Shown here one piece after another: positions 45,146 to 57,599 of a stretch of 64,000 nt of DNA (within the stretch, counting starts at the first letter, position 1; each line of letters opens with the position of its first letter). Origin of the DNA: Pezicula radicicola (taxonomy: Eukaryota; Ascomycota; Leotiomycetes; Helotiales; Dermateaceae); NCBI GenBank assembly GCA_003008705.1, contig PDUO01000020.1, positions 999,914 through 1,063,913 of the forward strand, given 5' to 3'. The position numbers and the translations under genes were made by a program. A model generated the notes under the pieces. That model searched no databases. It had not been told where the DNA came from and saw only the letters and a program-made list of their open reading frames with translations.

Positions 45146-47834
45146 ACCGAGTTGAATTAACCTGGTATTGTTTATGGTGCTTTTGTTGATATGCATTTCT
45201 GATCCACAGTGAAGAGCCTTAAAAATTCACTTTCAATCAAAAGTCCCCTCTTTTTTTCAATATTATCAGGAGCAAAATAAGCCTGCATATCGCAAGCAAC
45301 TCGAGAAGTGTTTTACCAAAGAAAGACGTCAGTATGCGTTTGATCGATTCCTATTTTTTTCTTGAAATTTCAACCACTAACTAGGTATTCTTACTGAAAG
45401 ATAAAAACCTCGTTTCCTAGAATGCATTCTAATGAGAATAAGAGAGCATCTTAAAGAAGTACTTTGTGGATTGAGACTCCCCAACCGAGGAGTCAACCTA
45501 CTCTGTAAACTACATGTAAGAGGGTATAATAATCGTTAAAGACGCAGCTAAAAAAAAATTAACCTATATATCAGGGAAACCAAAGCAAATTTCCTAATTA
45601 TATTATAGGGTAACGAAAAAGTAGTTAATCTCTGTAGAGGTAGAGTGAACAGTCAGATCTAATGAAATAGGCTGAAGTAGTCTTTTACTATCTACTACAA
45701 ATGAAACCTTTGCTAAAAGCATTATAACTAAAAGAATTTCAGTTGGATTCTTCAAGGCATCAACGAGTGTGGCCTCCGAACTGCCTTCGCTAGAATAGCT
45801 ATAATTACTTATACGCAAATCACTTCAAAGAAATACTAAAATATCACGAATCTCAGGATCGTAGCTTATAAATCGCTTTAATCACCGCGTACAATAAACT
45901 CAACTAGTAGTATCACCTATTGATCTATATAGCAAACACAAAGGTAAGTTATTCGAGGTCACTTAAGAAATAATACACAAACGAAAAATCTAACTAGCTT
46001 CTCGGAGAACACTGAAGAAAGGAGTAAAAAATCTTATTGTAGTAATTTAGTAAGTGTCTTTTTTTTGGTTCTTGTGAATTCCCCTTCTCAGTCTTAAAAT
46101 TTCCATCTCTCTTTTGTATCAAAACATCCTCTACGCTATACCCAAATCCCTTATAGTCTTCTTTCCCTCACTGTTACAATTATGACGAATAACGGGCGAC
46201 CAAGAATAAAATGAACACTAGTATGCACTTTTCCTAGATAAATTTTCAAAGTAAACTCAACTACCACTCCTCTTAAAACCAAAACCCCTCGCTTAGTAGT
46301 CTAAATAAAATCATAGTGTTGTCATTCTCTATTTAGTTGTCAATTCTAATTCTAAATTTCGTACTATAAAGTAGGTATCTAATAAATCAACAAAATTTAA
46401 CTCACTTAGTTAGTGTTAAAGCTATTAATTAGACTTCTTGTTGTTGTTAAGGACTCGACATAAATAGCTATCCTCATATCAAGTATTATTGTAATGTATG
46501 CCACAAGGTATGACAGATATCTCAATTTGGCTGACTAGTTTATCATAGTTCTATTGCAACGTTTAGATATGTGAGTGTTCCTCCGCCCCACAGATGGCTT
46601 GAACCTAGCTAAAGAGCAGGTAAAGGCGTATAATATCAGCATAAAGAATAAGTATTCTAAAGTTAACTAATCCTTTAGATTTTTAAGTTATAGAATGCTG
46701 TTAGAAAATAAGTTACAATACCTTTAGAATGTCTAAAGTAATAGGCTACCTATAGTAGTAGTGACTTAAAACTCGTTCAATCTTCGAAATTATGTCATAT
46801 CTTTCCTTTCAGAGCAATTGAAGGTCAACAATACACATTCCACACCTCTTAGTTACTACACAAACTACGATAGAAGAAAACTAGAGATCAACTTCCACAT
46901 ACATAAGCTGACTCTAAAAAGTAGATAAACCCATCTTTACCACACACTATATCAGCTATAAAAAGAAGAAGAAAAAAACACCAAGGATTTACTACTCTAA
47001 AAGATAAAACTGCATTTTTGTCATCTCACAGTTAACTGCCACTCTAAAATCTAAATTTCTTAAAGACACTTTGCACGCCCGAAAACCTAACAAATCATGT
47101 CTATTTATTCCTTCTCACCCCAAAACTCACTTTTACAAGGCGTCTAATCATGATCAGTTGGCACCTGGCTACATGCTTCTGGCGTTCTTTTTCAGATTGT
47201 CCTTTATGTCGGTAGTGATTCATCAAGGAAATATTCATCTAGCCCTTGCACCGCTTGCTGCCATGTTTTTAGGAGGCGAAATCCTTAGGGTGTTGAAATC
47301 GTGTACCAAATGGCAACGAACAGTGTAAGGGATAGAAACTAGATCGTAGCAAATGACCGATCCAATTTAAGCAATTCGGGAGTATTCATAGAAAGAAATG
47401 ATCATCTATCGAATATCACTTCAAAACTCAATAAGCATCGCATCTGCAAAATGAATGTGCTGTCTTCCATTTTCTAAATTCCAAATTCACTCCTATTTAA
47501 TAGACATTGATAGGTTTCCTCATTTACGTAAAGATAGTGATTCCTTTTCTCCTCCAATCCCTTCTCCTCTGGCCACAATGAGCAGAATTAAAACGGGATA
47601 GATCAAAAAGGCTACAAAAGTTAAGAGATAAAACGCCAAATCGCAAAGTTAACAAGCAAGCAAGAAATGCCCAGTCCAATCCCGCCAGCCCATAACCTTC
47701 CCAAGCTCCCATGTCCATGTCCAATCCCAATATCTCCTTCCCAGGTCTTTTATTCATACAATCGCCAAGAGAGAAATCGTCAATTCGTCAAATTTGTCGT
47801 CCGTCGCCAAGTCACTTTTTCAATCTATCTACAT
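45146..47834. other. AT-rich gene desert
   Basis: 2.7 kb between two convergent genes. The sequence is rich in TA, with frequent stops in all frames; the longest frames (minus 45818-45603, plus 47071-47328) show no domain. The look fits a long-decayed, possibly RIP-mutated repeat, but no ends or transposase remnant could be recognised. Confidence 0.5.
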
Positions 47835-50195
47835 TCAGGGACTGCCAAAGAACATATCCTCGCCATTGTTTTGGAACAGATCCTCACCGCTCGCATTGCC
47901 ATAGGTATCTTCGAACTTGCTCATCAAGAGGTCAGGGTCGCGCTCCAGTTGTGTCAGTGCATTGCCATTGTTGTTGGATGCAAATGCCTCGAGAAACATG
48001 TCTTCGTCCTGCTCCGAGATGTTGGTCAGCTGCATCTCATCACCGTGGTTCGAAGTACTATCAACGTCGTAAAATTGATTGCTAGCTGCAGGAGATGACG
48101 ATGAATCGCAGAGGCCTGGTGGCGAATGATAGCTCTTGGTGGGTGATGCTGCGTGAGATGTGGCAGAATCTCGCCGAGACAAGTGAGAATGAGTGCTGTA
48201 TGCTGATGGAGAATGTGCTGACTGTGCTGCCTCGACATCATGTGGCGAAACACAATTTGTAGGTTGTGGTGAATGGGTCTGTGAATACTGGTAGTTGGTA
48301 GTTGATTCTTGACTGAACTCGTTAAAGTCACCGAAAGGTTTATCATCCAGAATATCCATATCGGCTGGGGGAGATTGGCCATAAGAAGTTTCCGAAGCAC
48401 CCGAGGTAGATGACGCTGACGACATCGTCCTGTCCTTATTCTTACTTCTGGTCCGGGAAGACTTCTTAACACGCTCCTCGACATCAGGACGATTCTTCTT
48501 TGGACGACCTCGCTTAACAACCTTTTTTACAACGCCCTCAAACGCGCCAATGCACATACCACGCTGCCTGTGGCGAGTGAGAGCATCGTGTCTGGCAAAG
48601 CTATTCCCACATTGGCATGGGTAAGGCTTGACACCACTATGAATCTTGGCATGGCGCTTGAGATCATGTTGTCTAACAAAGCACTTCTGACAGTGTGGAC
48701 ATTGAAATTGCCTGTCTCCAAGATGAGTCTGGACATGCGACTTGATGTTCTCTTTCCTTCCAAATCGTTTCTTGCATTCTGGGTACAGACAAAGCCATTT
48801 ATTGTCAACTGGGTCCGGCCCCTGGATAAAAGTAGCAATATCATCAATGGTGATTCCAGTTTCTGTGATAGTTTCTTCGAGATTAAAGCTGTTTACTGAT
48901 TCTGATCGACGGTGTGGAGAGGCGTGCACTGGAGAGCTGGGGACAGGGAGTGTTGGAAGACCATCAGAGTTGTAATGCATGCCGGGTGCGTCCAATGTTG
49001 GCTTGTTCGTGAACGGATCACCAAAGGAAGTCATCTGTGACATTTCTTCCATTTCGGAATGATAAGACAAACTTGGAGACATATTGGAAGACGTTGGCGA
49101 ATACTGGGACCCATCGAAATCCAAACCCATGTTAAGATTCGCCATGTTCATAAAGTTTGCTGTTGGCATTGGAGCAGAGTCGAAATTGTTCATATTAGGC
49201 GGCTGAGCAGAGCCCGGAGGACTTGGAATCGAAATATTTTCGGCGGCAGCTCGCATTTCCTCGAATACGCCTCTTGCCCGAGGAGTACTTTTGGGCTTAA
49301 TCGTTTCTTCCATCTCGCCATCATATTCGTAAGGCTCAATAAACCTGGAGCTTCGGTTGCTCCTTGGTTTGATGGTTCCATTCGTAGACTCATCAAAAGA
49401 GTTAAATAATCTGCGTTGATCGTGCTTCGATAGCCGATCAAAAGGAGTGTCCGCAGGTGTCAATGGGAAGTAACCTAAATTTGTCAATTAGCAGGGCTCT
49501 TAAAGGAAATGCAGAAGTGTATGCAAACCTGTAGCATTCTGAGTTGGAGGTGTTACTGGTCTCTCGGTTTTCATGGCCATGTTCTCAAATTGAGCAACAC
49601 GGTCAAGAATTCCACCACTTATCCTCCTTGAAGACCGTTTACTTGAGTTTGCGCTTCCGGAATTTGACATATCGAAGTTTGAGAAGTCTAAGAATGCAGA
49701 TGGTGTCATGTTTCCGTCGGACGCATACATATTGAAGTCGTTGCCTCCATTGAAGTTACTGGAGTCGACTGACATTAAGCCATTGACAGGTCCGGTGTAT
49801 GAGTATGGTGACATTGTTCGTTGTCCTTGAAATGTGCTCATACATCCGGCATCAAAAGATTGTCGGTGTGGGGTGACGGCTGGGGATCGATAGTTCTCGT
49901 CATTGTCGTAACTCTGGTATTGTTGGCCCGGGCGTACCAGTCTTTGCTGCTGCGTTTCTCGCAATATATGCTGTTGTGTCGTTTGATATCCTTGGTTAGT
50001 ATTACTTACCCTTAATTCCTGCGGGGGGGATTGTCGTCGTCGTTGGTCCAGGCTTATTCCACGGCGGTGTGAATTATGTCTCTGGAGATTTTGCAGGTTA
50101 GGAACCTTCGCGGCTTCGAATGCCGTTGGTGTCGAGTTTTGTCGTCGATGTTGTCGTTGTCGATTTTGAAGGTCGTTAGTTGGATTGGACAGCAT
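47835..50195 (-). CDS. ACE2: Swi5/Ace2-type C2H2 zinc-finger transcription factor
   Basis: Two exons (50195-49529 and 49474-47835) join in phase to 768 residues. The N-terminal half is Gln/Asn/Ser-rich. Three zinc fingers span about residues 449-530: WLCLYPECKKRFGRKENI, RQFQCPHCQKCFVRQHDL and PYPCQCGNSFARHDAL. The third has the shortened Cys-x-Cys spacing and is followed by RHRQRGMCIGAFEG, a combination diagnostic of Swi5/Ace2. A basic stretch (KKVVKRGRPKKNRP) is probably the nuclear signal, and an AT-hook-like GRP lies in it. The C-tail is acidic. In yeasts these factors drive cell-separation and late-mitotic genes; filamentous orthologues affect septation, conidiation and wall genes. The start is the first ATG (MLSNPTND); the frame extends upstream only from TTG. 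Confidence 0.92.
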
Positions 50196-50947
50196 TATGA
50201 ATGCTTGAAGAGTTCGGAGGTGTCGTCGTTGAAAGTATTGCAATTAAGCAAACCTGTAGGTTCCGAGACTGTCGACAGGATGGATTAGATGGGTGCTGAG
50301 AAATGTGGCAGATATACTGGATGGCCTACCTCACGCAGCGCAAGCCGTTAGGCCGGGCAAACCTGAAGTTTAGGAACTGCTCAGCAGTTGCAGACTCTGG
50401 GTGAGTCTTTTTTGGTAGATAGTGGGCCTTCCTCAGGCCTGTGCGACGAGGACAAAAAGTTGACTTAGGAGGTTGTCTTCAAGACGAGAGGAAGGTGTGG
50501 TGTTATTCGGTAAAGTGCTGGAGTAGTTTTGTGTAGTTTTCGAGAATGTGTGGTTTCTTGTGTGTGTTAAGGGGGGAGAGTTGAAGGATCTGAGATGATA
50601 GATATCCTGAGTTTCGGTTTCCAAGTATTTGGGAATACGTACCAAAAGTCAACACACCAACCGTTGCTGCACAGCAACCACCACCAGCCCATCAGCACCT
50701 CGGCTAAACTCGTCACCACCGAACCTGACGCTTCACCTCTCACCTCTCGCCTCTCACGCCTCGTCCCTAGCTGCACCCCTGTAGTGCACGTATCACATAC
50801 GTTCCCTGATCAACGCGCCGGGCTGAAATACACGAAATATTATCGGTGAACTGCCGCCCTGCGTCCATTTTCCGTTCAATAGAAAGTTCACGTTGGAATT
50901 CAACCCTATCTCCAGCGTTTACTTGCCTTGTCCTGCCACCCTTCCTC
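50196..50947. promoter_or_regulatory. Divergent ACE2 / CBS-PB1 promoter
   Basis: 752 bases. The frame of the CBS gene is open back to 50846 but without another ATG. No other gene is seen. Confidence 0.4.
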
Positions 50948-53167
50948 ATGCCTGATATGGCGTCCAACGTCTCCCACAATACTGGCACTATGAGGGGGAC
51001 CCCAAACCGAGGCCAAGCTCCTCGCCAGGGAGTGCCTGCTTTCAGCAATAGCCCAGCTTCAAATATTCCTCGTCCTGCTTTTGAGACACATCAAAGTCCA
51101 GCTGCTGCCCCAAGTGAAGCCGGTGTAACAACAATGAGTGCAAGCAGGCAAAAGCAATCCAAGAGGGATGAGGTAGGTCAATGGTCTCTTCTCAGCCCAC
51201 TCGTCTGCATGCCGTGGCTGCTGTGCAGCGCACCACTGCTTGTGAGAGAGACTCTGCTGATATTTTACGTGCCAGGCCATCCGGAAGAAGATCGAGACGG
51301 ACCTCAGCAAGAAGAGCAAGACGACAGGTCGCGCTCGAACAACCAAGAGAGCTCCTCCTGGAAGTGTTCTCGCTCTGCGACCGAGTCAAGCTCTTCAAAT
51401 AAAGCCCGACACCACCGTTTCTGAGGCGGCACAATTGATGGCAGCGAAAAGGGAGGACTGTGTTCTTGTGACAGATGAAGACGACCGTATTGCTGGTATC
51501 TTCACGGCGAAAGATCTCGCGTTCAGAGTGGTAGGAGCCGGCATTAAGGCGAGCAGTATTACCATCGCAGAAATTATGACCAAGAACCCTCTATGTGCAA
51601 GAACGGACACAAGTGCCACAGATGCTTTGGATCTGATGGTTAGAAAGGGGTTTCGCCATCTGCCTGTTATGGACGAGAACCAAGATATCTCTGGTATCCT
51701 CGATATTACAAAGTGCTTTTACGATGCAATGGAGAAGCTTGAGCGAGCATATAGCTCATCGAGGAAGCTATATGATGCGCTGGAAGGTGTCCAGTCCGAA
51801 TTAGGATCCAGTCAGCCCCAGCAAATCATTCAATACGTCGAGGCTCTGCGCTCTAAGATGTCGGGACCTACGCTTGAATCAGTTCTGAATGGTACACCGC
51901 CCACGACGGTTTCCGTGCGAACTTCTGTTAAGGAGGCTGCTGCATTAATGAAGGAAAACCATACGACAGCTGTACTTGTGCAGGACAACGGTCAGATTAC
52001 AGGTATATTCACCAGTAAAGATGTTGTCCTACGTGTCATTGCTCCTGGACTGGACCCTGCAAATTGCAGCGTTGTTCGCGTAATGACGCCCCACCCGGAC
52101 TTTGCGCCCATGGATATGAGTATACAAGCCGCACTGAGGAAGATGCATGGTAAGAATTCCCAACTCCCTCTTCATGAAGCTATACTAAAGTCGTGAAAGA
52201 TGGACATTATTTGAACTTACCTGTTATGAACGATGGGGGAGAAATTGTCGGCATGGTTGACGTATTGAAGCTCACCTACGCGACCCTGGAGCAAATCAAT
52301 ACCATGTCCACCGGGGATAGCGAAGGCCCAGCATGGAATAAATTTTGGCTTTCTCTGGACAATGATACAGAGTCGGTGATGTCCGGCGAAGGCAGTATTC
52401 ACCACACTGCTGGCCAACGATCCCTCATGATGTCTCCAGACATGTCTCGAGGTCACGAGCGTCATGTTGATGCCAGTGTTGCACCCGGTGACTCTGCATC
52501 TCACACTGGAGCCCCAGACTCACCTCCACGTTCCGTTATGAGCAAGACCAGCCCAGTCGAAATCCCTGTGGAAGAAATTCCCTTCCCATTCAAGTTCAAG
52601 GCACCTAGTGGGCGTGTTCACAGATTGCAAGTTATTGCAGCCCATGGCATGGTCGATCTTATTGCAGCTGTAACTGCAAAGCTTGGTGCTGAGACCGAGG
52701 CAGTGGGTGGTGCAGCCACTTTTGAAGATGGAAAGCTTGGAAGCTCTGGATACGCTCTGAGCTACCTGGATGACGAGGGTGATAGCGTTTCTATCACCAC
52801 CGATCAAGATCTTGTGGAGGCAGTAATGCTTGCGAGACAAGGCCATCGCGATAAGGTTGATTTGTTCGTTCACGACCCTGAAAAACCACCGATCAGCGCT
52901 ACCTTGGATCCACAGCCTGTTATTTCTCACATGCCAACTCCACCCGTATCAACAGTCCGGGAGCGAAGACGTCACGATTCTGATTCTGATGACAGTGAGG
53001 ATGAGGCACCCGCCCGGAGACACAGAAAACACACTCCTAAGCATCTGGAAGAACAACAAGTCATCGCTGGTGTTCCAAACGAGTTGCTTTTGCCCGGTGC
53101 AATTGTCACTCTTGCAGTCGTTATTGTTGGAGTCTTCGCTATCACTCGGGCAACGAGCCGTAATTAG
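50948..53167 (+). CDS. CBS-pair and PB1-domain membrane protein (S. pombe mug70-like)
   Basis: Three exons (50948-51172, 51276-52149, 52200-53167) join in phase to 688 residues. After a Pro/Ser/Arg-rich start come four CBS motifs in two Bateman modules. The first has TVSEAAQLM, then VTDEDDRIAGIFTAKDLAFR and RHLPVMDENQDISGILDITK; the second has TSVKEAAALMKE, VQDNGQITGIFTSKDVVLR and LNLPVMNDGGEIVGMVDVLK. A PB1 domain follows at about 495-591 (FPFKFKAPSGRVHRLQV, SYLDDEGDSVSITTDQDLVE). A basic linker leads to a C-terminal membrane helix near 661-683 (GAIVTLAVVIVGVFAI), so it is probably tail-anchored. CBS pairs sense adenine nucleotides and PB1 domains pair proteins. Orthologues are known as meiotically up-regulated gene 70, but the molecular role is unknown. 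A second Met lies three codons downstream. Confidence 0.9.
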
Positions 53168-53584
53168 AGTGAGGTAAGATAGTATTGCTGGATTTGCTTT
53201 CGATGTACATTTATGTGTGCTTATTCACTTGTATGGGGGAGCGTATCGGTTTGAGACCAAGAAATTAATATCAGACTGCTTGATGATTCGATAGACTGAA
53301 TATACCTTTCTGAAGATTTATTTACCAATGAGTACTTGATTTGAGTACTCACTTGATCTGAGCAACTCACTTATTTGGATCCCTTATATGTTAGTATAAT
53401 TTAAGAGAATCTTGTCTTCTTCAATAACATCGATTTTCTCTTCCCTTAAAGTCGTCCCATATCCACAGCCCGAAAAGGGGCCAAGCAGCCTTGCCGGCTC
53501 GTGATTCAGCCTTTCGCGCTAGTGAGTTGAGCATCTCGAAAAAGTTCCTTGACGACAACAGATGAACACCAAAGCTGCCCAACC
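53168..53584. other. Intergenic spacer with minisatellite fragment
   Basis: 417 bases. The 53330-53375 stretch holds GAGTACTTGATTTGAGTACT and CACTTGATCTGAGCAACTCA-like units of the dispersed family. Nothing else is seen. Confidence 0.5.
53328..53375. repeat. GAGTWACTC-type minisatellite copy
   Basis: Three consecutive degenerate units (GAGTACTTGATTT, GAGTACTCACTTGATCT, GAGCAACTCACTTATTT) stand about 17 bases apart. Confidence 0.65.
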
Positions 53585-55004
53585 ATGATAATAAGAAATT
53601 TAGCCATACGGCATGGTAAGCCACCATAATAGAACATATATTTGGATTGGTCTAATTGCTCAATTGCAGGCCGTAAGGCACTCGCCGCGCCTCTTCGAAG
53701 ATCGTACCAGCGTTGTCTTTCCACAGAAACAGAACGCATCGAGTCGTCCATAGAAAATCACACAAAAGAGACGGGCTCAATCGAAGCAAACCTCAATCAA
53801 CTCCATCTGACCCGCAACTTCATTCCACCTGCACGGGGAACCAAGAAGAAGGTTGACACGACAGCAGAGGATTACCACCTCTACAAGAGCATCAAGAAGC
53901 GCACCGCAAAACTTGGATCCGTTGTAGCACCTCATTACGAACCTCATCATGTCCTTACGAATCCCCCTTCGCCTAAGGATATCACGTTGGAGCTGTTGAT
54001 GGCATCGCAGGCTCATTTGGGACATTCGACCAGTTTGTGGAATCCGGCGAATCAGAGATACATTTATGGAATTAGGCAAGGAATTCATATCATTTCTCTG
54101 GAAACGACGGCCGCGCATCTGAGGCGTGCGGCGAAGGTTGTTGAGGGTGTGGCATATCATGGCGGATTGATTCTCTTCGTTGGGACGAGACCCGGTCAAG
54201 ATGAGGCGGTTATCACCGCGGCGGAAATGGCCAAAGGCTGTCACTTGTTCGAGCGATGGATCCCTGGGTCTATCACGAACGGTGACCAGATCCTGCCAGT
54301 TACCAGTATTAAGGCACTGAACGAGTTTGATGAGGAAGTGAAGGGATTCGACCACAAGATTGAGAAATGGATGGCGTTGAAACCGGATCTAGTCGTCTGC
54401 TTGAATCCGTTGGAGAATTATATTCTGCTGCATGAATGTGGTCTGAATAACATTCCAACGGTGGGCATCATTGATACTGATGCTGATCCTACCTGGGTCA
54501 CCTACCCAATTCCTGCCAACGATGACAGGTATGTTTTCCTTGATTCTTCCTCAATTGTCATTAGCTTATATTTGATTCCCTAGTTTACGATGCACTCAAC
54601 TCATCGCTGCCATCCTCGGCAAAGCTGGTGAACAAGGTCAAACGAAGCGTCTCGAAGCAGCTAAGACCGGCCACATAACCTGGCACCCAACCCCCCGTCT
54701 CGGCCGTCCCATCACAGAAGCGGATGTGCGCAGAACCGAAGAAGCTAAGAAGGCTGCAATGGAGAAAAAGCAGAAGCTTGAGCAACAGAACCTCACTAGT
54801 ATGCTTCAAGCAGATGCTGCTACTACTGATTCACAGCAACACGACGTTTTCGGGGCAGGTGGATTGGATGTTGATGAGGTTGAGGGCGAGCAGTGGACTG
54901 GTGGGCTGGGTGATGTTGGTGGTGATGATAGGATATTGGATGGGGATGACTTTGAGGTGATCTTTGCTAAGGAGGAGGAGCTTCCCGAGAAAGATAGGGA
55001 TTAG
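53585..55004 (+). CDS. MRP4: Mitochondrial small-subunit ribosomal protein uS2m
   Basis: Three exons (53585-53615, 53670-54528, 54584-55004) give 436 residues in phase. The tiny first exon encodes MIIRNLAIRHG; with GRKALAAPLRRSYQRCLSTE it forms a basic mitochondrial presequence. The S2 domain follows: LMASQAHLGHSTSLWNP, YIYGIRQGIHIISLETT, ILFVGTRPGQDEAV, KPDLVVCLNPLENYILLHEC, NNIPTVGIIDTDADPTWVTY and DSLRCTQLIAAIL. Past the domain is an Ala/Lys coiled coil and an acidic end of about 70 residues, common in fungal uS2m. It is a structural component of the mitochondrial 37S subunit. Confidence 0.94.
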
Positions 55005-55485
55005 ATGTGGCCGTGGATGTGAGAGAGCATATTCATGTATGAGTACATCTGTAAGGCGTATATACGTTGTAAAAAATTGTAACGATATTACAAGGCTACT
55101 GTTCCTAACTTGTGACTCAACCTCAATGATTGATAGTCCAATTCGCCTAGTCAAATTGAAGCAAGCTTCTGTAGCTCGTTTCACTCCGTATATCGGAGAG
55201 ATTCTCGACTTTCTACTGCATTTTCGACAGTCCTTAGTATGGTCTAATATTACTAGTCAAGTTGGTACTAACACCAAATATTCCTTCCAACAACCCAAGG
55301 ACCAGTAGACGCCAACTCCTACCCAGACAATGCCGCTAATGACTCAAAGACGCCTACACCATAGCAGTGCCCTCAACGCCTGGCTCAACCTATACTCACC
55401 CGCCTCCTTCTTTCTCCCCTTTTTACTTTATAACTTAAGTTTTGAAAAACTCACTCTTCAACCTCCTCATCCTTCTTCTCCCCCC
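55005..55485. other. Convergent intergenic spacer
   Basis: 480 bases between the uS2m stop and the stop of the SPT10 homologue; it holds both 3' UTRs. Nothing else is seen. Confidence 0.5.
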
Positions 55486-57599
55486 TCATCCAGCATCCCC
55501 CTTCTTCCCCTCCCCACCACCACCACCACTACCACTACCAAACATCTCAACAACTTGACCCCCTTCACCATTATCCTCATCCTCATCCTCCTGATCACTC
55601 ATCCTCAACATATCCAAATCACCATCATGATCCTGATCCTGATCTTCATGAACATCAGCAGCATATTCGGGAAGAGGACTATGACTTTCTTGTTCCGATA
55701 ACCGTTCCGATAAATGTTCGGATAGATGTGTATGTTCGTGATGGGTAGAGGAATGATGATGAGATCCAAATGCTGTTAGACTTGCTGAGAGACTTGTTAG
55801 ATGATGTACGTCTACTCCTACACCAACCATTATTTGTGGGTCGAGGGGGAGGGGCATGGGCGGCATGTATTGGTCTCGGAGTTGTTGGTTGTGATGGTTT
55901 AGAGTTGAGAGAGAGGAGGAGCGGGAATGGGTGTGTGAATGGGAGTGTGGTGATTGATGGTGGGATTGATGGGTTGTTGGTGATGAGGGGTGTTGAGAGT
56001 ATGGATTTGGTTGTGAGTTGTGTAACTGAGACGGGTCCGGGTGTCTGTTTTGGAGATGTGGGTGGTGTGAATGTGGGAGGGTCCGGTTTAGAACTTGGGG
56101 TGATACAGATTGTTGGCCTTGATGGGGATATGAGTCTTCTTCGTGAGGATGATGACTTCCATGGCCGTGATGATGCCTTTGATCTTCATGGTATTGATGC
56201 CTTTGGTCTTGATATCTGAGATCTTCCTGATACGGTGAATGATGAAAACTCATGCTTCCTGATACACCACTACCAACGCTACCCATACGCCCAATGGTGT
56301 TTGCAGTAGTAGAAGAAGAAGAGGAAGTGAGATTGTTGTTGCTGTTGGAGGAAAGTGGACTAGTAATTGTAGTGGGGGGCTTTCCGGTAGTAGACTCTTT
56401 ACATTCGGCACAGTTCTTAATTACAAGACTAACCGTCTCTTTGATGCGAACCCAGTGAAAGCGTTCCGCGATCGTAGCTGTGGTCTTATTGATCCCACCG
56501 TGTCCACCACGTTCATGGATATTTCTCGCAATGGAATATTGTTTCCTTGGATCACTAATGACTTCTTTGTCCTTCAACATCAACTTTTCTTCTACTACCT
56601 CTTCTCCCATCATACTGCCCCCAGCAGAAAGACCCATTCCAATTGCAATCCCATCACCGCTACTATATCGGTTTGTTGTAGAGTCTAAAGGTGGGGGAGT
56701 TGCGGGAACTAGTTTATAATGCGTTGCTGCTGATCGAAGTCTGCTTTTTTCGGCGCGATCAGCTCCTGCTGGATATTTGCCGGTTTTCAAATAGAATTTT
56801 ATCTTGTCGAAGCGCTCTTCACTCACGTATTCCTCTTCAGCAACTCCCTCTTTTCCCAAATCACGTCCATAGATTATGGCATCAATGAGTTGACCAGGGT
56901 AGGACTTGAGGTTTCCACAACCTTTTACTTTGCCAATCCGTTTGAAGCCAAGCGCGTCCCAGATCCGGCAAGATGCTACATTGGTTTCGTACACTAGGTT
57001 AAAGACACTGTAGGTGTAGCCTAATTTCGGGGCATAGTCTAGGTAGGCTTCTCCCATTAGACGTCCTACGCCGCGGTTTCGTGCAGCGGCTGTAACGAGG
57101 AATCCCGCGTTACAGACGTGGCTACTACGGCCGGGGTAGTTTGGCTTGATGTAAAAACTTCCCAGGCATTCTGTCGTCCAGTCTTTGCCCTCGACAACTT
57201 CGGAGGCCGAAGCTATATTCCCGAGAAGCATTACGGCACCAAAGTTTTGAAACCAGTAAGATGAGAACTTGTCGGCCGGCATTCCATCAATCATGGGGTA
57301 GGTATCCCCATTTTCGATCTCCTTGTTGAGCTGGTCACTCAGGTAGGCAAGGAGCGTGGGCGGAACCTGGTGGCGGGAGGAGAAAGGACTGGAGTTCAGA
57401 TTTTATTAACGCTGTTAAGCGAGACAAAGGAGGTGACTTACACAATGGTAGCAACAGTGACTCTGTCTCGAAGAGTTACTTGTCTAGGAATAACATCCAC
57501 TGGGAGAACTGGATTCGCATCGTGAGGATCCGGGAAGGGTGCAGCGCCAGAAGTCCGGTAGATAGTAGGACTATCGGGGTCATCGAGCATTGCTGGCAT
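55486..57599 (-). CDS. SPT10: Spt10-like protein: GNAT acetyltransferase plus integrase-type zinc finger
   Basis: Two exons (57599-57442 and 57388-55486) join in phase to 686 residues. The GNAT domain spans roughly residues 70-240, with the acetyl-CoA loop RNRGVGRLMG near 156 and the C-terminal IWDALGFKRIGK. An HHCC zinc-binding domain of the retroviral-integrase/foamy-virus type follows at about 343-382: HERGGHGGINKT, then WVRIKETVSLVIKNC and CAEC. The GNAT-plus-HHCC layout is that of yeast Spt10, which binds histone-gene upstream elements and activates histone transcription. The last 300 residues are low-complexity, very rich in His, Ser, Gln and Asp, with an acidic-glycine end; this tail is not conserved. 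The zinc domain is an old domesticated piece and not a mobile element in this locus. Confidence 0.88.

Noticed and set aside
47071..47328. 85-codon plus-strand frame with a hydrophobic stretch
   Set aside because: Lies in the AT-rich desert, no signal peptide at its start and no family resemblance.
49982..50012. Possible tiny intron in the ACE2 first exon (GTAAGT followed by ACTAAC)
   Set aside because: Donor and branch-like words lie about 10 bases apart, too short for an intron, and the frame reads through normally.
50846..50947. N-terminal extension of the CBS-PB1 protein
   Set aside because: The frame is open but lacks an ATG before 50948.
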